Part shown: positions 1 through 6,017 of the stretch, in pieces
Position numbering within the stretch: position 1 is the stretch's first letter
Layout of the letters: each line of letters starts with the position of its first letter
DNA from: Thermoplasmata archaeon
Lineage (GTDB): Archaea > Thermoplasmatota > E2 > DHVEG-1
Reading direction: 5' to 3'
Length of the DNA: 7,214 nt
NCBI GenBank assembly: GCA_030637965.1
Contig: DAOWFO010000070.1
Coordinates: 1 to 7,214, forward strand
Notes under the pieces: model-generated
The model's database searches: none
What the model saw: the letters and a program-made list of their open reading frames with translations, nothing else
What the model was told of the DNA's origin: nothing
Position numbers and translations under genes: made by a program

Positions 1-954
1 AATACTATAATTCTAACTGAAAAAGGTAAAGAAATAATCAAATATGGTATCGAAATTAAGGATGAGATTTCCCAGATAACTTCTGCAATCATAAAAAATG
101 GAGAATGGAAAAGAAAAGATATAAGACCTTATGATGTTAATTCTTTTGCTCCAGAAAAATATGGTGGTAAGGCTCATCCATTAGTTAATCTGATTTATGA
201 AATTAGGGAGATATTTCTTGAATTGGGCTTCCAGGAAATTAAAGGTGATTTTGTTGAATCATGTTTCTGGAACATGGATGTACTTTTTATACCCCAAGAT
301 CACCCTGCCAGAGAAATGCAGGATACCTTGTATTGCAAGTATCCATCTAAATTTAATATTGAAGAGAAAGATCTATTAGAAAGAATTTCAGACGTACACG
401 AAAATGGAGGTATCACCTCTTCGACAGGATGGAATTACAAATTTTCTAGAGACGAAGGAAAACGTACAATTCTTAGGACTCATACAACAGTTAATACAAT
501 TCGTTATTTGTATCATAATCCAGAACCCCCATCAAAAATATTTTCTATAGGTCAAGTTTTTAGAAAGGAGAATATCGATTCAACTCATTTGCCTGAATTC
601 TATCAAATTGAAGGTATTGTTCATGAAGAAAAAACCAATTTTAGACAACTTATTGGTATCTTAAAAGAATTTTATAAAAGAATAGGATTTGAACATATAC
701 GTTTTAGACCTGCTTATTTCCCATATACCGAACCAAGTATGGAAGTGGATGTTTTATGGAATAATGAGTGGATGGAACTTGGCGGAAGTGGTATTTTCAG
801 ACCAGAAGTAACAGAACCAATTGGAATAAAAAATCCCGTTTTAGCTTGGGGTCTTGGATTAGAAAGGCTTGCAATGCTAAAATTCGGATTAACAGATATT
901 AGAGATCTTTATATTAGTGATTTAAGTTGGCTAAGAAAGCAATCTTTGATATAA
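1..954 (+). CDS. pheS: Phenylalanyl-tRNA synthetase alpha subunit, 3' part (5' end outside window)
   Basis: The frame is open from base 1 and gives the last 317 residues. PheS is the catalytic chain of the cytoplasmic (alpha-beta)2 enzyme that charges tRNA-Phe with phenylalanine using ATP. All three class II synthetase motifs are visible (numbering from the first residue seen). Motif 1 covers HPLVNLIYEIREIF (59-72), followed by the archaeal/eukaryotic signature MDVLFIPQDHPAREMQDT (92-109). Motif 2 contains FRKEN (187-191), then HLPEFYQIEG (196-205). Motif 3 is GLGLERLAMLKFGLTDIRDLY (284-304). The first 25 or so residues (ILTEKGKE...) look like the end of the winged-helix N-terminal region of archaeal PheS. 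Archaeal PheS is usually about 500 residues, so roughly 180 are missing upstream. The Met codon at 223 is internal. The next gene is a thermosome, so pheT does not follow directly. Confidence 0.96.
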   Translation, partial: NTIILTEKGKEIIKYGIEIKDEISQITSAIIKNGEWKRKDIRPYDVNSFAPEKYGGKAHPLVNLIYEIREIFLELGFQEIKGDFVESCFWNMDVLFIPQDHPAREMQDTLYCKYPSKFNIEEKDLLERISDVHENGGITSSTGWNYKFSRDEGKRTILRTHTTVNTIRYLYHNPEPPSKIFSIGQVFRKENIDSTHLPEFYQIEGIVHEEKTNFRQLIGILKEFYKRIGFEHIRFRPAYFPYTEPSMEVDVLWNNEWMELGGSGIFRPEVTEPIGIKNPVLAWGLGLERLAMLKFGLTDIRDLYISDLSWLRKQSLI

Positions 955-972
955 ATTTTTTAATTATTTTTG
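955..972 (+). terminator. T-rich tract after pheS, possible archaeal terminator
   Basis: Directly after the pheS stop are two T-runs (956-961 and 967-971). Archaeal RNA polymerase often terminates at such tracts without a hairpin. A TATA-like box for the next gene follows about 20 bases later, so a transcript boundary here makes sense. The background is AT-rich, so this is suggestive only. Confidence 0.4.
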
Positions 973-989
973 AACTTAAAATGTAGAAA

Positions 990-999
990 ACTATATATA
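990..999 (+). promoter_or_regulatory. TATA box of the thermosome gene
   Basis: ACTATATATA is a good archaeal TATA box, preceded by the purine-rich TAGAAAA, which could serve as the TFB recognition element. Transcription would begin about 25 bases downstream, near 1018-1024, giving a leader of about 40 bases before the start codon at 1061. The box lies only about 36 bases after the pheS stop, so the thermosome gene appears to have its own promoter. I see no clear heat-shock operator. Confidence 0.65.
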
Positions 1000-1040
1000 G
1001 AAGTGTTTGTATTGCGACTTTACTCTTAATCTAAAATTTA

Positions 1041-1050
1041 GGAGGAGGTG
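1041..1050 (+). promoter_or_regulatory. Strong Shine-Dalgarno site that fixes the thermosome start
   Basis: GGAGGAGGTG contains a near-perfect complement to the 16S rRNA 3' end and ends 10 bases before ATG 1061. The frame is open back to a TTG at 1007, but that codon would place this SD inside the coding sequence. ATG 1061 is therefore the start. A short imperfect palindrome, CTAAAATTTAG (1031-1041), abuts the SD. Confidence 0.8.
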
Positions 1051-1060
1051 TAAGAAAATT

Positions 1061-2707
1061 ATGATGACTGGACAACAGCCAATAATAGTATTAAAAGAAG
1101 GAACAAAAAGAGAAAAAGGCAAAGGTGCACAATCTAACAACATAATGGCAGCATTAGCCATATCTGATGCAGTAAAATCAACACTTGGTCCAAAAGGAAT
1201 GGATAAAATGCTTGTTGATTCTATGGGCGATGTTGTTGTTACAAATGATGGTGCAACAATTTTAAAAGAAATTGATGTAGAACATCCAGCTGCAAAAATG
1301 ATAGTTGAAGTTGCAAAATCACAAGATGAAGAATGTGGTGACGGAACAACTAGCGCAGTAGTACTAACAGGGGAACTTCTAAAACATGCAGAAGATCTAC
1401 TAGAACAAAATATTCATCCAACAGTTATATGTGGAGGATACAAACTAGCAGCAGATAAAGCAATAGAAGTCTTAAAAAATATGGCAATAAATGTAAAAGA
1501 AGACGACAAAAAAGTTCTTATAGATATCGCAATAACATCTATGGCAAGCAAAGGTGCAAGCGGTGAGAAAGAAAAACTTGCCGGTGTTGTTGTAGATGCT
1601 ATTACCAATGTTAAGGAAAAAGTTGGTAATAAAACATATGTCGATCTAGATAACATTCAAATACAGAAAAAGCAGGGCGGAGGCATAGCAAATACAGAGA
1701 TCATAGAAGGTATTATTCTGGATAAAGAGAGAGTTCATGAAGGAATGCCAAAGGTTGTTAAAAATGCAAAGATAGCTCTTGTAAATTCTGCTCTTGAAGT
1801 TAGAAAGACAGAAGTGGATGCAAGAATTCAAATTCAAGACCCAACTCAACTACAGGCCTTCCTTGATGAAGAAGAAAGTATGCTAAAGAAAATGGTTGAA
1901 AAAATCAAAAAGAGCGGAGCAAATGTTCTAATTTGTCAAAAAGGTATTGATGATATCGCACAGCATTTCCTATCAAAAGAAGGAATATTTTGTGTAAGAC
2001 GCGGTAAAAAGAGCGATTTGGAAAAATTATCAAAGGCAACTAGCGGAAAAATTGTTGCAAATCTTGATGGTTTAACTTCAAATGACCTTGGATATGCTGG
2101 ATCAGTAGAAGAAAAGAAAATCGGCGATGACAAGATGACATTTGTTACAAAATGTAAGAATCCAAAAGCAGTATCAATTTTAATAAGAGGAACAACTGAA
2201 CATGTTGTAGATGAACTTGAAAGAGCACTACATGATGCACTTTCAGTTGTTAAAGTAGCACTAGAGGATGGTAAAATGACTGCTGGCGGAGGAGCAGGTG
2301 CAACTGAGGTAGCAATGTCTCTTCGTGACTATGCACCAACAATTGGTGGAAGAGAACAAATGGCAATAGAAGCATTTGCAAATGCAATGGAAATAGTTCC
2401 AAAAACTCTTTCAGAAAATGCAGGACTTGACCCAATTGATATGATGCTTGAAGTTAGAAGTCAACATAAAAAAGGTAATAAAAATGCTGGAATCAATGTA
2501 CTCTATGGAAAAGTAGATGACATGCTGAAAAATAAAGTAATAGAACCACTTCGCGTAAGTCTACAGGAAATAGAAGCATCTTCTGAGGCGGCAACGATGA
2601 TTCTAAGAATAGATGACGTAATCGCATCAAGAGGAGGGGGTGCGCCACCAGGCGCTGAAGGTGGAATGCCTCCAGGAATGGGTGGAATGCCACCAGGTAT
2701 GATGTAA
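1061..2707 (+). CDS. ths: Thermosome subunit (group II chaperonin, archaeal Hsp60/CCT type)
   Basis: This is a 548-residue cytoplasmic chaperonin subunit. The family builds a double-ring cage with a built-in lid that folds proteins using ATP. The equatorial ATP site shows TLGPKGMDK (41-49), NDGATIL (62-68) and GDGTT (93-97). The aspartate in HDALSVVK (about 392) matches the catalytic Asp of the family, and GGGAGATEV (409-417) closes the nucleotide pocket. The intermediate and apical domains lie between roughly 145 and 400. The end, from about 525, is a Gly/Pro/Met-rich flexible tail with two PPGM units, typical of group II chaperonins. The length is normal. MMTGQ is a usual archaeal N-terminus, and a second in-frame ATG at 1064 could also be used. 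The gene has its own TATA box and SD, and grpE-dnaK lies directly downstream. Whether this is an alpha- or beta-type subunit cannot be decided from the window. Confidence 0.97.
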   Translation: MMTGQQPIIVLKEGTKREKGKGAQSNNIMAALAISDAVKSTLGPKGMDKMLVDSMGDVVVTNDGATILKEIDVEHPAAKMIVEVAKSQDEECGDGTTSAVVLTGELLKHAEDLLEQNIHPTVICGGYKLAADKAIEVLKNMAINVKEDDKKVLIDIAITSMASKGASGEKEKLAGVVVDAITNVKEKVGNKTYVDLDNIQIQKKQGGGIANTEIIEGIILDKERVHEGMPKVVKNAKIALVNSALEVRKTEVDARIQIQDPTQLQAFLDEEESMLKKMVEKIKKSGANVLICQKGIDDIAQHFLSKEGIFCVRRGKKSDLEKLSKATSGKIVANLDGLTSNDLGYAGSVEEKKIGDDKMTFVTKCKNPKAVSILIRGTTEHVVDELERALHDALSVVKVALEDGKMTAGGGAGATEVAMSLRDYAPTIGGREQMAIEAFANAMEIVPKTLSENAGLDPIDMMLEVRSQHKKGNKNAGINVLYGKVDDMLKNKVIEPLRVSLQEIEASSEAATMILRIDDVIASRGGGAPPGAEGGMPPGMGGMPPGMM

Positions 2708-2721
2708 TAAAACATCACACC

Positions 2722-2740
2722 TTTTCTTTTTTTTATTTTT
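2722..2740 (+). terminator. T-tract between thermosome and grpE
   Basis: Nineteen bases that are almost all T (17 T with one C and one A) begin 15 bases after the thermosome stop. This is a typical archaeal T-tract terminator with no hairpin. It ends only 8 bases before the grpE start codon. Read-through would therefore be needed if grpE shares the thermosome transcript, or grpE has a promoter inside the end of the thermosome gene. Confidence 0.6.
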
Positions 2741-2748
2741 ATTGGATT

Positions 2749-3273
2749 ATGACAACAAAAGAATCTAAAAAAATAAAGAAACAACATACTGAAAAAACAA
2801 AAAACAATTTACAAAATAAACGAAAGAAAATTGAAGAAGAAATAAAACATTTGAAGCATGACCTAAAAGAAAAAGAAGACTTACTTTTGCGTAATATTGC
2901 GGATTATCAGAATTATCGCAAGCGTAAAGAAAAAGAATTAAAATTAGACATAAAAGAAATTAAAAAAAAATATCTTTCAGAATTAATCGATCTAAAAGAG
3001 TTATTAAATATTGCTTATAATAATAAAAATCCAAAAAAGGGTTTAAAATTAATAATTAAAAATGTAGATAATTTTCTAGAAAATGAGCAAATAAAATATA
3101 TTGATTGTATTGGTAAAACTTTTGATCATAAAATCCATCATGCAGTAACTATAGTAAAAAATAATGATTGTAAAGAGGAAACAATATTAGAAGAGGTAAA
3201 AAAAGGTTATCTATTAAATGATGATCTTCTTAGACCATCTCAGGTTATTGTTTCAAAAAGAAATAAAAAATGA
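2749..3273 (+). CDS. grpE: GrpE, nucleotide exchange factor for DnaK
   Basis: This 174-residue protein is the partner of the Hsp70 encoded next; GrpE dimers open the DnaK nucleotide pocket and speed ADP release. The sequence shows a highly charged, Lys-rich N-terminus and a long coiled coil (about 22-75) with RNIADYQNYRKR (48-59), the usual GrpE helix motif. A helical hairpin follows, then the C-terminal beta domain with GKTFDHKIHHAV (122-133) and EEVKKGYLLNDDLLRPSQV (148-166), which is the GrpE signature. The length is within the family range. There is no SD before ATG 2749, only a T-tract, and no other start codon lies between the preceding T-tract and this ATG. Translation may be leaderless or depend on the thermosome message. 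Base composition is clearly more AT-rich than in the thermosome gene. dnaK starts 17 bases after the stop, so the two are surely co-transcribed. Confidence 0.95.
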   Translation: MTTKESKKIKKQHTEKTKNNLQNKRKKIEEEIKHLKHDLKEKEDLLLRNIADYQNYRKRKEKELKLDIKEIKKKYLSELIDLKELLNIAYNNKNPKKGLKLIIKNVDNFLENEQIKYIDCIGKTFDHKIHHAVTIVKNNDCKEETILEEVKKGYLLNDDLLRPSQVIVSKRNKK

Positions 3274-3276
3274 AAA

Positions 3277-3283
3277 GAGGTGA
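3277..3283 (+). promoter_or_regulatory. Shine-Dalgarno site that fixes the dnaK start
   Basis: GAGGTGA lies 7 bases before ATG 3291. An upstream in-frame ATG at 3270 overlaps the grpE stop (ATGA) and would add seven residues. It would place this SD inside the gene and precede the family's normal MGKVIGIDLGTT start, so ATG 3291 is preferred. Confidence 0.8.
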
Positions 3284-3290
3284 GATAAGT

Positions 3291-5177
3291 ATGGGTAAAG
3301 TAATAGGTATTGATTTAGGTACAACAAATTCTGAAGTAGCAATAATGGATGCAGGTAAACCGACTATTATTAAAAGTTCTGAGGGACAAACCTATTTCCC
3401 ATCTATTGTTGCAATTACAAAAGATGGTGAAAAGCTTGTAGGCGAATCTGCTAAACGTCAAGCTGTGACAAATACGGAAGGTACGGTTCATCGCATAAAA
3501 CGTAAGATGGGATCTGGAGATAAAGTGACAATTCACGGTAAGAATTATACTCCTGAACAGATTTCTGCATTTATCTTGCAGAAAATAAAGAAAGATGCTG
3601 AAGAATTTTTAGGTGAAACTATAGTTGATGCAGTTATAACAGTCCCAGCATATTTTAATGATGACCAGCGTCAATCAACAAAAGATGCAGGGGAAATCGC
3701 AGGTCTAAATGTTAAACGTATAATAAACGAACCTACTGCTGCATCTCTTGCCTATGGCCTAGATAAAGAGGGCGATCACAAGATAGCTGTATATGATTTT
3801 GGTGGTGGAACCTTTGATATTACCTTAATGGAAGTTGGAGAAGGTGTATTTGAAGTATTATCAACAAATGGGGACACCAAACTTGGTGGAACAGATATGG
3901 ATCAAAAAGTTGTAGATTTTATGTCTAGTGAATTCAAAAAAGAAAACGGTATAGACCTTAGAACAGATCAGAAATCCCTCCAGAGACTTTTCGAAGCTGC
4001 AGAAGATGCTAAAAAGGAACTTTCATCAAAACTTCAAACTGATATTAATCTACCATACATAACTGTAATTGATAATGAACCAAAACATCTTGAGATGAAA
4101 CTAACACGTGCTAAATTTGAAGAACTTATTTCTACTTTGGTTGATAAAACAGACAAACCATGTAAGCAGGCACTAAAAGATGCGAAAATTAAACCAACAG
4201 ATATAGATCATGTAGTGCTTGTCGGTGGAACTACAAGAATTCCAATTGTAAGAAAAAAGGTAAAGGAAATCTTTGGAAAGGAACCTAAACGTAATGTTGA
4301 TCCAATGGAATGTGTGGCAATAGGGGCTGCTATACAAGCAGGTATACTATCTGGAGAAATCGATAAGGACATTGTGCTACTAGATGTAACGCCTTTAACA
4401 CTAAGCATTGAAACACTTGGGGGAGTAGCAACAGAACTAATTCATCGTAATACAACAATTCCAACAGAAAAAAGTAAAATATTTTCAACAGCTGCAGACA
4501 ATCAACCAAGTGTTGATATTAATGTACTCCAAGGAGAACGGCCGATGGCTCTTGATAATAAAAGTATTGGACGTTTTCATCTTAATGATATTCTTCCTGC
4601 ACCACGTGGAATACCTCAAATAGAAGTAGCCTTTGACATAGATGCCAATGGAATAATAAGCGTTTCCGCAAAAGATAAAGGAACAGGTAAAGAACAATCC
4701 ATTAGAATAACAGGATCAACAAAATTATCAGATAGTGATATTGAAAATATGAAAAGAGAGGCAAAAGAACACGAAGAAGAGGATAAAAAACGTAAGGAAA
4801 AAGTAGAGATACGTAACAATGGGGATGCATTAGCACATACTGCTCAAAAGACATTGGATGAATTAATGGATAAACTTTCCTCTGAAGACAAAGAAAGCAT
4901 AGAAAAAGGATTAAAAGAACTAAGAGAAATGTTATCTGGTGATGACATAGAAAAAATTAAAGAAAAAACTGAAGCTTTATCTGAAATAATTCAAAAAATA
5001 TCAACTGCAATATATCAGCAAGCTGCACAACAGGAGGCCCAACAGCAGCAAAATGCATCTGGCGGAGAGGCAAAAAATGAATCTTGGTCAGGGCATCCTT
5101 CAAGTGATAATAGTACCATAGACCCTGATTACGAAGTAAAAGACAAGCAGAAAAAAACTGATAAGAAAAAAGATTGA
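3291..5177 (+). CDS. dnaK: DnaK, Hsp70 molecular chaperone
   Basis: This 628-residue cytoplasmic Hsp70 binds exposed hydrophobic segments in an ATP-controlled cycle with J-proteins and GrpE. The ATPase domain (1 to about 355) has GIDLGTTNS (6-14), the catalytic Lys of RIKRKMG (70), NEPTAASLAYG (146-156), VYDFGGGTFD (167-176) and VLVGGTTRIPIV (309-320). The linker is DIVLLDVTPL (360-369). The beta-sandwich substrate domain includes NTTIPT (387-392), VLQGER (412-417) and APRGIPQIEV (437-446). The helical lid runs from about 478. The tail is Gln-rich (576-587) and ends in DPDYEVKD plus Lys-rich residues. The ATPase N-lobe lacks the roughly 25-residue insert of proteobacterial DnaK, so it is of the short Gram-positive/archaeal form. 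The gene follows grpE by 17 bases. No dnaJ follows. Confidence 0.98.
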   Translation: MGKVIGIDLGTTNSEVAIMDAGKPTIIKSSEGQTYFPSIVAITKDGEKLVGESAKRQAVTNTEGTVHRIKRKMGSGDKVTIHGKNYTPEQISAFILQKIKKDAEEFLGETIVDAVITVPAYFNDDQRQSTKDAGEIAGLNVKRIINEPTAASLAYGLDKEGDHKIAVYDFGGGTFDITLMEVGEGVFEVLSTNGDTKLGGTDMDQKVVDFMSSEFKKENGIDLRTDQKSLQRLFEAAEDAKKELSSKLQTDINLPYITVIDNEPKHLEMKLTRAKFEELISTLVDKTDKPCKQALKDAKIKPTDIDHVVLVGGTTRIPIVRKKVKEIFGKEPKRNVDPMECVAIGAAIQAGILSGEIDKDIVLLDVTPLTLSIETLGGVATELIHRNTTIPTEKSKIFSTAADNQPSVDINVLQGERPMALDNKSIGRFHLNDILPAPRGIPQIEVAFDIDANGIISVSAKDKGTGKEQSIRITGSTKLSDSDIENMKREAKEHEEEDKKRKEKVEIRNNGDALAHTAQKTLDELMDKLSSEDKESIEKGLKELREMLSGDDIEKIKEKTEALSEIIQKISTAIYQQAAQQEAQQQQNASGGEAKNESWSGHPSSDNSTIDPDYEVKDKQKKTDKKKD

Positions 5178-5211
5178 ACAGATTACAAAGGTATATTAAA
5201 CAAATTAATTA

Positions 5212-5250
5212 CTTTTATTTTTAATTTATTTTTTAATAATAAATTAATTT
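5212..5250 (+). terminator. AT-only hairpin and T-rich tract after dnaK
   Basis: A perfect 10-bp inverted repeat (TTAATTTATT 5221-5230 and AATAAATTAA 5238-5247, 7-base loop) lies in a T-rich tract (5213-5234). A longer-range 9-bp repeat (5202-5210 with 5242-5250) surrounds it. The site is 35-70 bases past the dnaK stop. It most likely ends the grpE-dnaK transcript through the T-tract. Because every pair is A-T, the hairpin is weak and may not matter. Confidence 0.55.
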
Positions 5251-5298
5251 AATCAATTAATATGAGTGAAGTAAATCATCCAAATAATATTCTTAAGG

Positions 5299-5305
5299 TT
5301 TATAT
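5299..5305 (+). promoter_or_regulatory. TATA-like box before the RAM-domain gene
   Basis: TTTATAT, preceded by TTAAGG, sits about 45 bases before ATG 5346. It predicts a transcript start near 5326-5332, just ahead of the SD. It lies after the putative dnaK terminator, so this gene is probably its own transcription unit. Confidence 0.45.
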
Positions 5306-5331
5306 GAAATGAAAACATAAGTATTAATGAT

Positions 5332-5337
5332 AGGTGA
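5332..5337 (+). promoter_or_regulatory. Shine-Dalgarno site that fixes the RAM-domain start
   Basis: AGGTGA ends 8 bases before ATG 5346. A GTG at 5334 is in frame but lies within this SD, and would add MKIC ahead of the conserved beta strand. The ATG is therefore the better start. Confidence 0.65.
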
Positions 5338-5345
5338 AAATTTGT

Positions 5346-5588
5346 ATGACAGTTGGCTTTATTATGGTAAAGAACAAACCTGGGAAGGAGTTTTGGATAT
5401 ATAGTAGATTATTAAATGAACCGGAGATTAAAGAAGTATATCCAATTTTTGGAGAGTACGATTTTCTAGTTAAAATAGAAGCAGATAATATAGAAACTAT
5501 TGGAAAGGTTGTTATTAATAAAATAAGAATAATTGAAGGTGTAATAGATACAATAACTTTAACTGAAGCGCAAATTCCTAAACCATAA
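5346..5588 (+). CDS. Stand-alone Lrp/AsnC effector-binding (RAM) domain protein
   Basis: The product is 80 residues, equal to a single RAM domain (the C-terminal alpha/beta ligand-binding fold of Lrp/AsnC regulators) with no DNA-binding helix-turn-helix. The pattern is beta-alpha-beta-beta-alpha-beta: TVGFIMVK, a helix over 14-24, IKEVYPIFGEYDFLVKIEAD (28-47), a helix over 48-61, and IEGVIDTITLTEAQI (63-77). The G-x-YDF-L-VKI and IEGV-x-x-x-x-TLT patterns are typical of the family. Such single-domain proteins are common in archaea. They form dimers or octamers, are proposed to bind amino acids or similar small effectors, and may pair with full-length Lrp proteins. The ligand cannot be read from the sequence. 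No upstream frame encodes a missing helix-turn-helix, so this is not a broken Lrp gene as far as I can see. Confidence 0.88.
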   Translation: MTVGFIMVKNKPGKEFWIYSRLLNEPEIKEVYPIFGEYDFLVKIEADNIETIGKVVINKIRIIEGVIDTITLTEAQIPKP

Positions 5589-5693
5589 TTCTTCTTAGTT
5601 CAAATAAAAATATAAAATATTAAAGAGTTGAATCAAATATAATTCATTTTCTCATAAGTAAATGATTAATAAAATCTTATTATGACTCGCTAA

Positions 5694-5703
5694 TGCATAT
5701 GCA
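5694..5703. promoter_or_regulatory. Perfect 10-bp palindrome, candidate operator
   Basis: TGCATATGCA is a perfect inverted repeat with two G:C pairs in each half, unusual in this very AT-rich gap. It lies about 28 bases upstream of the TATA-like box at 5731-5738 and 75 bases before the small membrane ORF. That is a plausible activator or repressor site. A weaker 6-bp inverted repeat (TCATTT 5644-5649, AAATGA 5660-5665) lies further upstream. Binding is inferred only from symmetry and position. Confidence 0.3.
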
Positions 5704-5730
5704 ACTACTTATTCACAAGAGAACAAGACA

Positions 5731-5738
5731 TATTAAAA
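5731..5738 (+). promoter_or_regulatory. TATA-like box before the small membrane ORF
   Basis: TATTAAAA is a reasonable archaeal TATA box. It predicts a transcript start close to 5760, immediately ahead of the SD at 5763-5770, giving a very short leader. This spacing supports the ORF at 5778 being expressed. The rest of the 5589-5777 gap shows no tRNA-like or other RNA gene that I can recognise. Confidence 0.4.
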
Positions 5739-5762
5739 GGATTTTGCTTTGAATGAAATTGA

Positions 5763-5770
5763 GAGAGGAG
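5763..5770 (+). promoter_or_regulatory. Shine-Dalgarno site before a TTG start
   Basis: GAGAGGAG ends 7 bases before TTG 5778, an ideal spacing. An ATG at 5771 directly abuts the SD and opens only nine codons, so it is not a likely start. An SD this good has no other obvious gene to serve. Confidence 0.55.
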
Positions 5771-5777
5771 ATGCACA

Positions 5778-5882
5778 TTGGAGATTTCAAAAAGGATTAA
5801 TAAAAAAATAGACGCCGTGATTATTTATGGAATATGTGGTTCAATAATCATTTATTGGTTTTGGATGATTTTCAACCTTTAG
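5778..5882 (+). CDS. Probable 34-residue single-span membrane protein
   Basis: From TTG 5778 to TAG 5880 the frame encodes 34 residues. A basic amphipathic start, MEISKRINKKID (1-12), is followed by one hydrophobic stretch, AVIIYGICGSIIIYWFWMIF (13-32), ending NL. This is a clean single transmembrane helix. The Lys/Arg-rich N-terminus would stay in the cytoplasm by the positive-inside rule. An SD and a TATA-like box are well placed, and the next gene also starts with TTG. I do not recognise the family. Small single-span proteins often regulate a membrane complex or transporter, but nothing here names a partner. An 8-bp inverted repeat inside the frame (TGATTATT 5818-5825, AATAATCA 5843-5850) offers the alternative that this is a structured leader or small RNA. 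Without homologues it remains a candidate. Confidence 0.5.
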   Translation: MEISKRINKKIDAVIIYGICGSIIIYWFWMIFNL

Positions 5883-5920
5883 ATGTATCTTACTATTCCT
5901 TTTATGAATTATAATCGATA

Positions 5921-5947
5921 TTTTTTAATTGAAAAAACAAATTTTTT
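5921..5947 (+). terminator. Paired T-runs after the small ORF
   Basis: Two six-T runs (5921-5926 and 5942-5947) lie 40-65 bases after the small ORF stop. A run of six A between them could pair with either. They would work as archaeal T-tract terminators. The remaining bases from 5883 to 6002 show only this and the TATA-like box at 5961. Confidence 0.4.
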
Positions 5948-5960
5948 GAAAAATTGATTA

Positions 5961-5970
5961 TTTAAAAATA
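5961..5970 (+). promoter_or_regulatory. TATA-like box before the 61-residue ORF
   Basis: TTTAAAAATA lies about 50 bases before TTG 6018 and predicts a transcript start near 5990-5995, just upstream of the SD-like site. The surroundings are so AT-rich that the exact box is uncertain. Confidence 0.4.
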
Positions 5971-6002
5971 TAATTAAACAATCATAACATATATCCAAAA
6001 TA

Positions 6003-6010
6003 GGATGTGA
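6003..6010 (+). promoter_or_regulatory. Shine-Dalgarno site supporting a TTG start
   Basis: GGATGTGA differs from the ideal GGAGGTGA at one base and ends 7 bases before TTG 6018. A second possible site, AAGGA (6010-6014), is too close to the start. No ATG occurs early in the frame, so TTG is the only sensible start. Confidence 0.6.
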
Positions 6011-6017
6011 AGGAAAC

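Noticed and set aside
197..379. Second + strand frame of 60 residues inside pheS
   Set aside because: It overlaps the conserved motif 1 region of pheS in another frame and resembles no protein I know.
1007..1060. TTG 1007 as start of the thermosome gene, adding 18 residues
   Set aside because: It would lie upstream of the predicted transcript start and put the strong SD inside the coding region. The added residues are unlike thermosome N-termini.
1414..2787. Several reverse-strand open frames over the thermosome gene
   Set aside because: They are antisense shadows of a well-supported gene, with low-complexity or repetitive translations and no start signals.
3270..3290. ATG 3270 overlapping the grpE stop as the dnaK start
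   Set aside because: ATG 3291 has an ideal SD at 3277-3283 and gives the family-typical MGKVIGIDLGTT N-terminus.
3315..4819. Reverse-strand open frames over dnaK
   Set aside because: They are antisense to a complete, conserved dnaK and show no recognisable domain or ribosome binding site.
5262..5312. Sixteen-codon frame MSEVNHPNNILKVYMK between dnaK and the RAM gene
   Set aside because: It has no SD, overlaps the putative TATA box of the next gene, and is too short to support.
5346..5588. The RAM-domain gene as a truncated full-length Lrp regulator
   Set aside because: The DNA just upstream holds a terminator and promoter-like elements and no helix-turn-helix remnant in any frame I read. 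Solo RAM proteins are a known archaeal type.
5589..5777. A tRNA or other structured RNA in the gap after the RAM gene
   Set aside because: No T-loop consensus, CCA end or long GC-bearing stem is visible. Only short AT-rich inverted repeats occur.
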